A stretch of DNA of 64,000 nt from Buddleja alternifolia (taxonomy: Eukaryota > Streptophyta > Magnoliopsida > Lamiales > Scrophulariaceae), in the NCBI GenBank assembly GCA_019426215.1, contig CM033394.1, positions 39,678,423 to 39,742,422 on the forward strand. Direction: 5' to 3'. The translations under genes were made by a program, and so were the position numbers. The notes under the pieces were generated by a model. It had not been told where the DNA came from. It made no database searches and worked only from the letters and a program-made list of their open reading frames with translations. Shown piece by piece: positions 46,611 to 57,000 of the stretch. The first letter of the stretch is position 1. The number at the start of each line of letters is the position of its first letter.

Positions 46611-47343
46611 TAATCGATTCGATCCGAAAGAGTTGTAGTTCAAATTTATTTGAATTATAATTGTGGTTTAAAATTTGTATTGAAACTTATTTAATTGTTA
46701 ATTGGAGATCAAATGAACTTTAATATAGTCAAATAGGAGTTAAACTCGAGTATCTTGACTTTTTTGTATATGTTTTTATCAATTTTTACTAAATGGAGCC
46801 GAGCTCGAAACGAGATTCAAAACTTATCAAACATAAAGGCTGTGTTTGGTTTTATTTTGGGGGGTTTTTTTTGGTGAAAATTTTGGTGAAAAGGTTTATT
46901 GGAAATTGTGTATTTTGATGAAAATGTGTTTGGTTTAGTGTTTGATTTTATTTTCAAAAGAGACAAAAGTTACTGTAGTAGTCAAATCATGTAAGTTTTT
47001 GTCTGAAAAGTTGTGTTTATAATTAGTTAATGATTGAAAAATATAATATAATATAAGTTTTAAATGATTATATTGTAGTTAATGTAATTAGTAGGTACCC
47101 TAAAGTAGAGACAAATAGGGAGACAATAGCTGACAATTTTTTTGACCAAAAAAAATTATTTTTGGTCAAAAAAACACAAAACAAACAAGTTTTGGCCAAA
47201 ATGGGTTTGAAAACAAAACCAAACACAGCCAAAGTTGTTCAAACTTGGTTTAATACGTTGACGAATCGAGCTCAAGCGAGCTTTTAGTTTTAGTATCGAG
47301 GTCGAGTGGAGTATCGAGTAAATTGGTTCGTATTTCTGCCCTA
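46611..47343. mobile_element. hAT-like MITE upstream of the lumen-protein gene
   Basis: CATGGCAG (46603-46610) and CTTGGCAG (47344-47351) look like an 8-bp duplication with one mismatch. The right end is CTGCCCTA (hAT-like TAGGGCAG inverted); the left end TAATCGATTC is diverged. GAGCTCGAA-type motifs occur inverted on both sides. A second MITE is inserted in it. Confidence 0.5.
46838..47230. mobile_element. Tourist-like MITE nested in the hAT-like MITE
   Basis: The left end GGCTGTGTTTGGTTTTATTTT and the right end, inverted GGCTGTGTTTGGTTTTGTTTT, agree in all but one base. A three-base AAA flanks both sides (46835-46837, 47231-47233). GGCTGTGTTTGG is a common PIF/Harbinger end in plants. Confidence 0.78.
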
Positions 47344-47351
47344 CTTGGCAG

Positions 47352-47837
47352 TTCGGATCTTTTATATTAAGTTGCATTTTATTTCATATTTTATTTACTG
47401 ATATGCATCTCATTTGTATAAAAAAAATTAAAAATATACTAGTGTTGTCAATTCTATACACTTGACATGCATACAACTAATTAGAATAGAAGATGGAACA
47501 TATTTTGAAAAAAAGAATTCGACGTGCTTGGTAGTTGGCTCTTAGCAACTACTACGGGAACTTTTTGATGCAACAATGCAAGGACAATGAGTAATGAAAA
47601 CTCTCTCCCACATAACGAAATGGTAGATAGTGTAATGAGAGTGTTGCTCATGAGTGAATTTGGAGGTGATAATTTGGTTTTAGAACCATGGTTCCAACCA
47701 ACCTAATTCAGTTGATCTGAAATATTTTGAATTGAATTCATTTTTCTATGTTGCCTTGTTGAGATTTGTATGCAACATGAGTTTGGTTTAACGTAGGTCC
47801 TCAATCGATTCATTTTGAGTCTATTCCAAAAGACATG
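47352..47837. other. Spacer without recognised content
   Basis: No gene, repeat structure or RNA gene supported. Confidence 0.4.
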
Positions 47838-48080
47838 GGGGCAACCCCCAGTGGAATTAATTGGGTAGCTGAGTCTTGTGCCTTAGGGCACTGGTTCAAT
47901 TCCCCTTGAGGGAATGCTAATTGGTCTTCTATGCTATGAGCCTGTCAACTATCGGCAACCTAGGTTGACTTATCTGTCTTGTGTGATTTGCAAGTTATTG
48001 CACAGGAGCACGGTTTACCGAGTGCGCACCTAAGGGTAGCGGTTGCGGTTTCCGTCGTCATTAAAAAAAAAAAGAAGAAG
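47838..48080 (+). mobile_element. tRNA-derived SINE with A-rich tail
   Basis: A polymerase III B box GGTTCAATTCC lies at 47893-47903, with an A-box-like stretch about 40 bases before it. GAGTGCGCACCTAAGGGTAGCGGTTGCGG follows in the body, a segment recurrent in plant SINEs, and the element ends in a run of A (48062-48073). There are no clear flanking duplications. Confidence 0.75.
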
Positions 48081-48161
48081 CTTCAATTATAGAACTTAAT
48101 TTTGTATATTTACATTATTTATAATTTATAGCTATAATAAAAATAACAAAGAGTAAAGAAC

Positions 48162-48325
48162 GGTTTATTTCATGTCACCAAAGTGGGTGGTACCCAAGTG
48201 TATTTATCAACCATTGGATGTGCACATGATGATGTTATAAAGTGAAATGATGACATCATTATGGATGATCCAACGATTCGAAATGCATTTGGGTACATAC
48301 TCACTTAGGTAGCATGGAATGAGCC
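48162..48325. mobile_element. Short Mutator-like MITE, 164 bp
   Basis: Exact 9-bp duplication GTAAAGAAC at 48153-48161 and 48326-48334. Ends GGTTTATTTCATGTCACC and, inverted, GGCTCATTCCATGCTACC. The arms meet near GATGATGTTATAAAGTGAAATGATGACATC, so almost the whole element is an inverted repeat. Confidence 0.82.
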
Positions 48326-48334
48326 GTAAAGAAC

Positions 48335-49199
48335 ACCTCACCCCCACGCTAGGGACGCTACCCCTAGGACAGCAGTTACTGACAAACCTCTACGAACTGC
48401 CACTCCCTAATGATTCACCACTCCTAAGTTTCATCATTCTTGTGAAACATTTACCGATCATGATGTTAGATTCTTATCTTGATATCTTATAGGTCCATTC
48501 ATAATACAAGTATTTCTTTTTTTATGTATAGAACCAGAGCGGACCCAACCCCGCCCATTTTGGACCTATCTCAAACTCGACTCGACCAGAGCCACCAATT
48601 TGCATCCTCCTCACAATGCACTTTAGAATTACCCAACTATTACAAAGTAACAACACTCAACATTTATTTAAAGAAATTTAAACGGAAAATATCTGGAGTC
48701 ACGTTGGTCCAAGTTTGTTCGATGACTTGCAACTCTAGCGCTTGAAGATGTTCACTACTTGATTCTCCCCATAGTAACATTTTTGCTAAGTGGTAAGAGA
48801 TTGGGAAAATTGCATTTTTTATCCTACAAGTTATATCAATTTCGATTTTAGTTTTATTGTTTATGAGTGTTCCATATCTAGACCCGTGTGTCTTAAAAAT
48901 TCTCAATATTAGTCTGACATGCAATTTTGTCCAAAAAGTGACGCAGTTAATGAACAGTGGCATTCAACCTATTTCTTTGAGAATTTTCATCACACACTTG
49001 GAGGCCACTCAAAATCTTCAAATTAGAGGTAAATTATTTCATTTTGAACATAAAATCAAAATATGAATATGAATATATTTGAAAGAAAAACAGCATAATA
49101 TTTAGTTTCATGTGACAACCCCCTATCACTACTTGCAAGTAGTACAACATCCCCACAAGGATTAAGAAAATATATATATTTATCGCATTACCTTTTGAG
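48335..49199. other. Spacer with a fragment of a MITE family
   Basis: 48800-48960 (GAAAATTGCATTTTTTATCC, TTTTGTCCAAAAAGTGACG) resembles the inverted-repeat element at 3719-4130. Nothing else was supported. Confidence 0.4.
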
Positions 49200-49725
49200 G
49201 TATGCAATGGTCAATGATTTTCTCAATTAAACCAATGAAGTACAAAAAATGTGAAACATAAGTTATCATCGACAGGAAGCCTGTTGAAGTCCAATAGTCC
49301 ATAAATGGATTTTTTCTAACTTTCAAACCAAGTGAGTGTCATCTGAAAAACCATCGGGTTGAACCGTTTATACTCCCTCTTCAAGATCCCCATCTAAAGT
49401 AACATTCTCATATCCATTTGATTTAAGTCGAAATTGAAATCAGATACAAATATCATAATAATCCGAAAGTCTTTTTTTAGAATTGGAGAGAAGATCTCAT
49501 GGTAATCAATATATCCCTTCTTTTTTAGTATAACCTTTAGCAACAGGTCGGGCGTTATAACTCTCAATTCTAGTGCATGGATTCTCTTGATTTTACATTT
49601 TTTAATAGCTTTATCTCCTTCTAGTACTTCTATGAGGTCTCAAACTTGATTTTTATGTATAGATGTTATTTCTCATCGCATCATGCCAACTTGCAACGTT
49701 AGCTACGTTCCTTGCGGTGACAATT
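49200..49725 (-). pseudogene. Highly decayed Copia reverse-transcriptase fragment
   Basis: Minus-strand translation in several frames shows WHDAMRNNIY, RPVAKGYTKKEGIYYHEIFSPI, a degenerate MDMRMLL for the usual DVK-T-F-L, and KKSIYGL. These are consecutive landmarks of the start of Copia reverse transcriptase. Many stops and frame changes are present. No LTRs of its own were found. Confidence 0.7.
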
Positions 49726-49748
49726 ACATAATAATGTCTGAAGAGTAT

Positions 49749-50205
49749 TGATCCGGGTCTTTTTTACTGACGATGGAAATCTACTGAGGTCTCGCCTTAG
49801 TAGAGCTCCAAATCTCCCGACTCTCTCCTGAAATCACAAAGTTATAAGTCAAACCGGGATCTCTCCCGGCGATGACCCTCCGACGATCAAGTCAGTCACG
49901 AGGAACTAATAACAAACAGTTACTAGATGAAATATTGAATAGTCCTCCCTTGGCAAAGGTAAAATAGTGCTGTATTTATAGAGATTGTGGGTTGTACGGA
50001 TCTGACATAAAGTGCTTTTTGGAGAGTCTTCTGGACCATCCACGTGTCTTGATCACACGGTTGGGGTTGTATTTCTGGCGGGTCGGGTCAAACTGAAGGG
50101 GATCCGCGCTACAGTGCACACGGGCCTTTGGTTTTTTGGTAATAAACTGGAACACATGGGCCTTTTTCATCCTTTATTAATTATGGAGAAAAGTACTCCA
50201 TATCA
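49749..50205 (-). repeat. 3' LTR of the Tat-lineage element
   Basis: TGATCCGGGTC to CCATATCA. On the minus strand TATAAATA (49973-49980) is the LTR TATA box. Confidence 0.94.
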
Positions 50206-50222
50206 TCTAGTCCCCTAAATTT
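50206..50222 (-). other. Polypurine tract of the Tat-lineage element
   Basis: On the minus strand AATTTAGGGGACTAGA directly precedes the 3' LTR. Confidence 0.65.
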
Positions 50223-50362
50223 CTTAAGTCTGATAGGGAATATCAAATAAGAAGAATTGAGAAATTTTAATAGTCTGCAAGGTGTAATTTCAAATTCTTG
50301 ATATCCGCGCCGTCTGCCTTTTTGCTTCATTTTACTATAGGGCCTTGTTGAAATTTTTTTTT

Positions 50363-50370
50363 TATAAATA
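50363..50370 (+). promoter_or_regulatory. TATA box for the antisense gene
   Basis: TATAAATA on the plus strand, followed by a pyrimidine-rich stretch typical of a plant 5' UTR. Transcription would start near 50395-50400, about 320 bases before the ATG at 50717. A 5' UTR intron starting at GTATAT (50511) is possible. Confidence 0.6.
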
Positions 50371-50716
50371 GGGATTCTCTTCCTCTTTCACACCCCCATT
50401 CTCCAGTGACTCTCCAAACTTTTTCTACTACATTTTCTCTCTCTAACCACCACTCTTCACCAGCTTCCTTTGCCCCCAATCTTAGTTACGGCTCGCTGTA
50501 GCCCTTTCTTAGGTATATTCTACTACTTTTCTTTAGTAATTTGTGTATATAATTTCTGCAATTTTTTTTTTCTCCAAACATATACATATATATATAGTTT
50601 TGTTTGTGTATTTTGTGCTCTTATTTGCTGTGAGCTTTCATATTTCTGCGAAATCTTCAACTGGTGTTAATTGAAGGAATAAATCACTTTTACAAGTTTT
50701 AGCGAATAGGATTAAG

Positions 50717-53229
50717 ATGGATCTTTTTCCCGCTGGGTCTTCTGCTTTGAGGTCATCGAGGTCATCCCGATCTAGTGGCTCTCACTCGAGTTCGACCTCT
50801 CAATCTGAAAATCAGCCCTCTGTGTCACCTCGACCTCTAATTATGGGATCCTCTGGGCTACAAATTTTACCTAGTGAGCCCTTATCTGAACCCCTAACTT
50901 GTGAGGTCACCTCAGCTCGTCAGTTCCTCCCTAAACTTAGTCCCGCTTTAAGTGAAGGTAATGAACTCGTAGATGTAATTTCTGAATCATCCTCTGAATC
51001 TGATCCGAAAAGGATAATTAAGACTTCTTCCGAATTTGAGTCCATCATATCCCCTGGTGACCTTGTTGACATAAGGAAAGAATATCATATCCCCCCTAAT
51101 TTTGAACTCTTAGCTCCCCTGCCTGGCCAATATATGTTTGACCCTCCTCCTGACTATAGAGTTTCATTTGGCTGCTCTAGAGGCGGGGGTTAGGTTTCCT
51201 CTACCGAGTCCGTTGGTTGATATCTTAAGTCATCTAGACCTCTGTCCCGCGCAACTTCTTCCTAATTCATATAGCCAAATTCTTGCTTTTATCATAGTTA
51301 TGCAATTTTTTGAGGTCGAGCCGTCCTGGAAACACTTTTGGACTTTGTATTCTCTGATTTCTTCGCCTCAATCGTCTGGTAAAAATCTCCCATTTTTCTA
51401 TCTCAGCCCTCGTCAGAGTTGTAAGTTTTTACATGACTTGCCCAATTCACTTGGTGATTGGAAAGAGAGTTTTGTATTTGTGAAAGCTCCTCCCGACCTT
51501 CCTTGGCAGATTCCTCATAAATGGAGGCAATTTAAGCCGAAACCTTCGTCAAGTGGTGATGTAACTTGGGATCCTGATTTTATACAAGACTCATTAACTT
51601 TGACTTGGTTTGATGACACACAACTTTTATCTGAGGAAATTTTGTGTTTGGCCAGGATCAGTCCCGCAACAATTCCGTTAATTCAATCGCTAGGTATTTT
51701 TGCTTTCCATATTTCTTGCTCTTTTAGCTCTTTATGCCTCATTCTTTTTTAATTTGTTTTTGTTTTGCAGATATGGCTACTCGTGATGCCATGGTAGCTA
51801 ACAAAATGAGGGAAGAGAGTGAGCGTTTGCTCGCCTTGGGGAGGTCTCGTAGAGCTCCAATACCTCGCTCTTCGCATTCCAATCTTTTGATGCCACCACC
51901 CTCCTCTGCTCCGTCTAGGGGCTCTACTCCTACATCCGAGGTCCATCCTAATTCTCAGTTATCTAAAGATGGTGGTCGTGAGCTCGGCTCACCGGGCCCA
52001 AACCTTGGTAGCCGAGAAAGAGTTATCATGGAGAAACGCAGTTCTCATGATACTGATAAGGATCAAGGTTCGGGATCTAAGACTACAAAGTCTCACAAAC
52101 GCAAAGACACTATTATTGATGGTCATGATCAGGTTAAAAAGTGCCGCTCTGGTGCTAAGGGTAAAACTCCTGAAGGGTCTCAAGTGTTACCCGATAAGAA
52201 TGCAGGAGTGAGTCCCAGGTCGATTGAACTTCTGCATAAATGGTATAATGATAGTCGCGCGCGCTTTCATGGTCCTCGAGCTCCCGAAGGCGAGTCTGCC
52301 ATTCTTCCTTTTTCAGAGCCTAAAGATGCGCCTTTTGCTGTAAATTTGGCTCTTACTAAATCTAGCTCTATTTTAAATAGTATACCCGGAGAAACGTCCT
52401 ATGATCTCTATCGATCTCTGATTCTACCTAAAGATGAAGCAACGCTTTTTCCTTTGGATTATTTCCAAATTGAAGATAGAAGTGCACATCATCTAATGCT
52501 TGTGAGTATAATGACTTGATAATATTTTTTATGATAGAAACTTATTTTTGATATCTGATGATTTTGTACATCTTCTCTTTTCAGACCGGTCTTCACCTTC
52601 GCCATTTGACCTTGAAGTGCGCCTATTGGCACCATGAGTTTCGAGCTGTGGATAAGAGACTCCAAGCTTTTGAGTCTGATCGTTCTACCTTTCCTACCCT
52701 TAAGAAGAAACTCGAGGCAGATAATGCTAAAATTTTAGCATCTCTAGAGGCGGCCTTGAAACGTGAAGAGGAAAAAGAGGGAGTCCTGTCTGAAGCTCAA
52801 AAAAGGGTCTCGTCTCTTGAGAGTAACCTTGATGAGATGAGACGTAAGTTCGCCGCAATGACCTCTCTCTTGGAGGAAGAAAAACAAAAGGCGTATACTC
52901 GTGGTCGTCAAGAAGAACAAACCAATTTCTTTCAATCTCCTACGTATCATGATTTGGAAAAAAGGTTGAAGATGGAAGGAGTTCAAGAGTTTCAGCAATC
53001 TCCTGAATTTGAAAACATACTCTTGAGTAAGGCTGCCGAGGATACTTATCTCGGCTTTATTAAGTGCCAAGATCAATTTGTTGCCTTAGGTGGGGTCAAA
53101 GAGGGGTTTGATTTAGGAATGCTTAAACCGTTTGAGGAAATCTTATTGCCTGATGATACCCCTAATGTTATTGAGGACCCTAGTTTTTTGGACTCTTCTA
53201 GTGAAGCTGCTCCTCATCCCGCTGTTTGA
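50717..53229 (+). CDS. Antisense ORF of the Tat element, spliced, Transposase_28-like domain
   Basis: Three exons: 50717-51693, 51771-52501 and 52585-53229. Both introns have good plant signals (CTAG|GTATTTTT...TTTTGCAG|AT and CTT|GTGAGT...TTTTCAG|ACC) and keep the frame. The N-terminus is Ser-rich. From about residue 150 comes the domain named putative gypsy-type transposon (Transposase_28), with FHLAALEAGVRFPL and PAQLLPNSYSQILAF. A Ser/Lys-rich linker follows, and the C-terminal third predicts a coiled coil (LEAALKREEEKEGVLSEAQK) ending in PEFENILLSKAAEDTYLGF. Exon 1 has a frame change between 51140 and 51180 (50717-51193 versus 51138-51752), so this copy may be inactive. Total coding length is about 780 residues. 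The function is unknown; the frameshift might instead be an assembly error. Confidence 0.75.
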
Positions 53230-53529
53230 GCTTTTTCTTAGGCTTAGGCGACCTTTTGGTTTCTAGGAATGGAATAGAGCTCTCTTTTGTTAAAGATTTC
53301 TCGAGCTCTTACTTATTTTATGTAAGTCGTCTAAGGTTTTTCTATGTTTTATTTAGGACTTTTGAGGTCGCTCTTTGATGTACCTATATTGCTGAAATGG
53401 CCTATTTGACCTTGGTTAAATGTGAATGTTGTGACCTTCCTGCTTATATTGTATTCCTTCTTGTGTGTTTTGGCATCCTTTGTCAATTTCTCTAAATGTA
53501 GAGCCTTTTGTTGGTGACCCCTTGTCAAA

Positions 53530-53605
53530 AGATCATCTTGTATGCTCGTATATATATATATATATATATTTTATTATTATTATTTTATTTATTTTTTTAA
53601 GAACT
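53530..53605. repeat. (TA)n and T-rich microsatellite
   Basis: A TA run at about 53549-53569 followed by TTATTATTATT, downstream of the antisense gene. Confidence 0.85.
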
Positions 53606-53905
53606 TTTTGTGATGATCTTTATCGAGATCATTTGATACTACTGATAATTTTTGTTATCAGTTTGAGGTCTATTTTCTTCATATAAGAAAGTTAAGTTCC
53701 TTTTGTATAGAACTTTTTTTTTTTTTTGAGATGATCTTTATCGAGATCATTTTATACTACTGATAATTTTTGTCATCAGTTTTGAGGTCTATTTTCTTCA
53801 TATAAGAAAGTTAAGTTCCTTTTGTATAGAACTTTTTTGAGATGATCTTTATCGAGATCATTTTATACTACTGATAATTTTTGTCATCAGTTTGGGGTCT
53901 ATTAG
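53602..53905. repeat. Tandem repeat, 2.7 units of about 110-119 bp, each with two hairpins
   Basis: Units start at 53602, 53711 and 53830 (AACTTTTT). Each has GATGATCTTTATCGAGATCAT, a near-perfect palindrome, and CTGATAATTTTTGTCATCAG, a stem-loop. The block lies between the ends of gag-pol and the antisense gene, so both transcripts may run into it. Confidence 0.9.
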
Positions 53906-54052
53906 ATTTGTATGAGCTTATTTCTTTTGTGGAGAATACTCATATGCACGCCAAAATAATAGTTGTCATTTCATAAATTGCCTCTTGAGCCTTTGGATAC
54001 AACTATTTTTTACAATACAAGAGAATAAAATTTTCAAAACGAATCTTCAAGA

Positions 54053-57000
54053 CTAGGCATAGAATTTTTTGAGATTCTGGGCATTCCATGGTCGGGGAAG
54101 GTCTTTTCCATCTAGAGCTTGTAGTCGATAAGCTCCTCTTCTTGTCGTTTCTGTGACCTTGTAAGGTCCCTCCCAATTGGGATCCAACTTTCCCACATGC
54201 TTTGAAACTTCCACCTTTTTTAGTACTAAGTCCCCTATTTGAAAACTGCGGGTCTTAACTCTTTTATTGTACATTCTTGCCATGCTGCTCTTGTGATTTA
54301 AAATTTGTATGTGGGCTCTGTTTCGTTTTTCTTCTATTATCTCCAGCTCATATCTTCTCTCATCATGATTTTGTCTTGGCTTGTATGAGCTTACTCTTTG
54401 AGTTGTCACACCAATTTCTGCGGGTATTATTGCCTCCGATCCGTAAACAAGACCAAAAGGAGTTTCATCTGTACTTGCTCTTGGGGTCGTTCGATAAGCC
54501 CATAAAACCCCAGGGAGCTCTTCTGCCAAAGCTCCTTTTGATCCCCCAAGCCTCGTCCTCAGGTGCTGCAATATTGTACGGTTTGAGACCTCTGTTTGAC
54601 CGTTTGCTTGAGGAAATCCCACGGATGTGAAATTTTGTTGTATTTTTAGCTCCTTGCACCATGCGATGATCTTCTTTCCTTGGAATTGAGTTCCATTATC
54701 TGACACTAAAATTCTTGGTATCCCAAAACGACATATTATGTTCTTCCATATGAAGTTCATGACCTCGGTTTCTGTTATCTTTGTCACAGCTTCCGCTTCA
54801 ATCCACTTGCTAAAATATTCGACAGCCACGATGATGAACTTTCTCTGACCTCTTGAAGGTGGGAAAGGTCCCAATATGTCAATCCCCCATTGGTCAAAAG
54901 GGCAAGCTATCTTGAGAGGTTCCATTAAAGTTGCTGGTTGATGCGACAAATTTGAATGAAACTGGCAATCAGGGCATTTTTTAGTGAACATGAGGGCATC
55001 GTGAGCCAATGTTGGCCAAAAGTAACCTTGTCGGATGATTTTTTGTGCGAGAGACCTTCCTCCTGAATGATTACCGCAACTTCCTTGATGGATTTCTTTT
55101 AGTACACATTCTGCTTCAACTGGGTCAAGACATCTTAGTAGTGGTCCCTGAAAAGATCTTTTGTACAGCTCTCCTTGCACCAGTGTGAATCTTCCAGCCC
55201 TGCTTCTGATTCTTTTTGCTTGAATTTTATCTTCTGGTAACTCTTGTGAGGTTAGATACTTGACGAGGTCTTCTTTCCAGCTTGGGGCTATGTCTTCTAT
55301 TGGCATCATTTCCTGTGATTCTGCTGTGGCTGCTTTTTCTGCTATTATTAATGTTACTTTTCTACTCTTTGCTCCCGCGATGTGGTTTGCGAATTTTGAT
55401 AAAGCGTCTGCCCTTTCATTTTCTTCGCGAGGAATTTGATGGAGCTCAAAAATATCTAGATCTCCTGCTAACTCTTGTACTCTTTTTAAGTATTTCGTCA
55501 ATCCTACCTCTCTGGTCTCATAGGTCCCCTTAAATTGGTTTGCCACTAATTGCGAATCAGTATAGGCCACCAAGTGTTTGATTCTTGCTTTTTTCGCTAT
55601 TTCCAGTCCTGCTATCAATGCCTCATACTCGGCTTCATTATTAGTGACCTCAAAGTCCAGTTTTATGGCGAACTCCAAATCGACTCCTTCAGGTCCTTGT
55701 AGCCAAATTCCAACTCCTCCACTCTTATTAATGGATGATCCGTCGACGTGCAGCATCCAACTTCCCATGTCGGCTACATCGGTCTTTCCCACACTCATCA
55801 TTTCTACGAGAAAATCTGCAATGACCTGTGCTTTGGCCGCCGCTCGAGGTTGGTATTCGATTGCAAATTCTCCTAACTCTACCGCCCATTTGACAAGCCT
55901 TCCCGAGACATCTGGCTTTGTAAGGACCTGTCTCAAGGGCTGATTTGTCAGCACCACCACCTCATGGGATTGAAAATAGGGTCTCAATTTTCTTGCTGTG
56001 GTCACCAATGCTAGTGTTAACTTTTCAATTTCTGAATAATTTTTTTCAGGTCCCTTCAAAGTCTTGCTCGTATAGTACACCGGCTTGTGTTCGTTACCTT
56101 CTATTCTTATTAGAACTGAGCTTACTGCCTCCGCTGACACAGCCAGATATAAGAACAACCGCTCTCCCTCCACCGGTTTAGACAAAAGCGGTGGTGACAT
56201 TAGATACTTTTTTAAGTTTTGGAACGCTTGCTCGCATTCCTCTGTCCACTCGAATTTTTTCACCTTTCGCAATTTTTTAAAGAAATGCGCTCCTTTGTCA
56301 GCTGCTCTAGAGATAAATCGCGTCAGTGATACCATTTTTCCTGTTAACTTTTGCACATCTTTTACTGACCTTGGAGAGGGCATTTCTAACACAGCTGCTA
56401 TTTTTTCCGGATTCGCTTCAATTCCCCTCTCCGTAACCATGTATCCCAAGAATTTTCCTCCCCTGACGCCGAAGGTGCACTTTCCGGGATTTAACTTCAT
56501 ACCGAATTTCCTTAGGACTCCAAAGGTTTCCTCCAAGTGCTCTATATGCTCTTCATCTTTTAGACTTTTTACCAGCATATCATCTACGTAGACCTCCATG
56601 GTCTTGCCAATTTGCTTTTTGAACATCATGTTGACCAAACGCTGATACGTAGCTCCTGCATTTTTGAGACCGAAAGGCATTACTTTGTAGCAATAAATTC
56701 CTTTTTCTGTGATAAAAGAGGTCTTGTCGCGATCTTCTTCTGCCATAAAAATTTGGTGATATCCTTGGAATGCATCCATTAAACTTAACAGGGCACATCC
56801 TGCTGTTGAGTCCACCAAGACATCAATTCTTGGTAACGGATACGGATCTTTTGGACATGCTTTATTGAGGTCTGTGAAGTCTGTGCACATTCGCCATTTT
56901 CCTCCTGCTTTTGCTACTATGACCACATTAGAGAGCCATTCTGTGAATTGAATATCCTCTACGTACCCTGCAATCAAGAGCTTGTTGACCTCCTCTTCAA

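Noticed and set aside
47893..47903. tRNA-like B box suggesting a tRNA gene
   Set aside because: No cloverleaf can be formed and the element ends in poly(A); it is a SINE. The same holds for the B boxes near 7355 and 63325.
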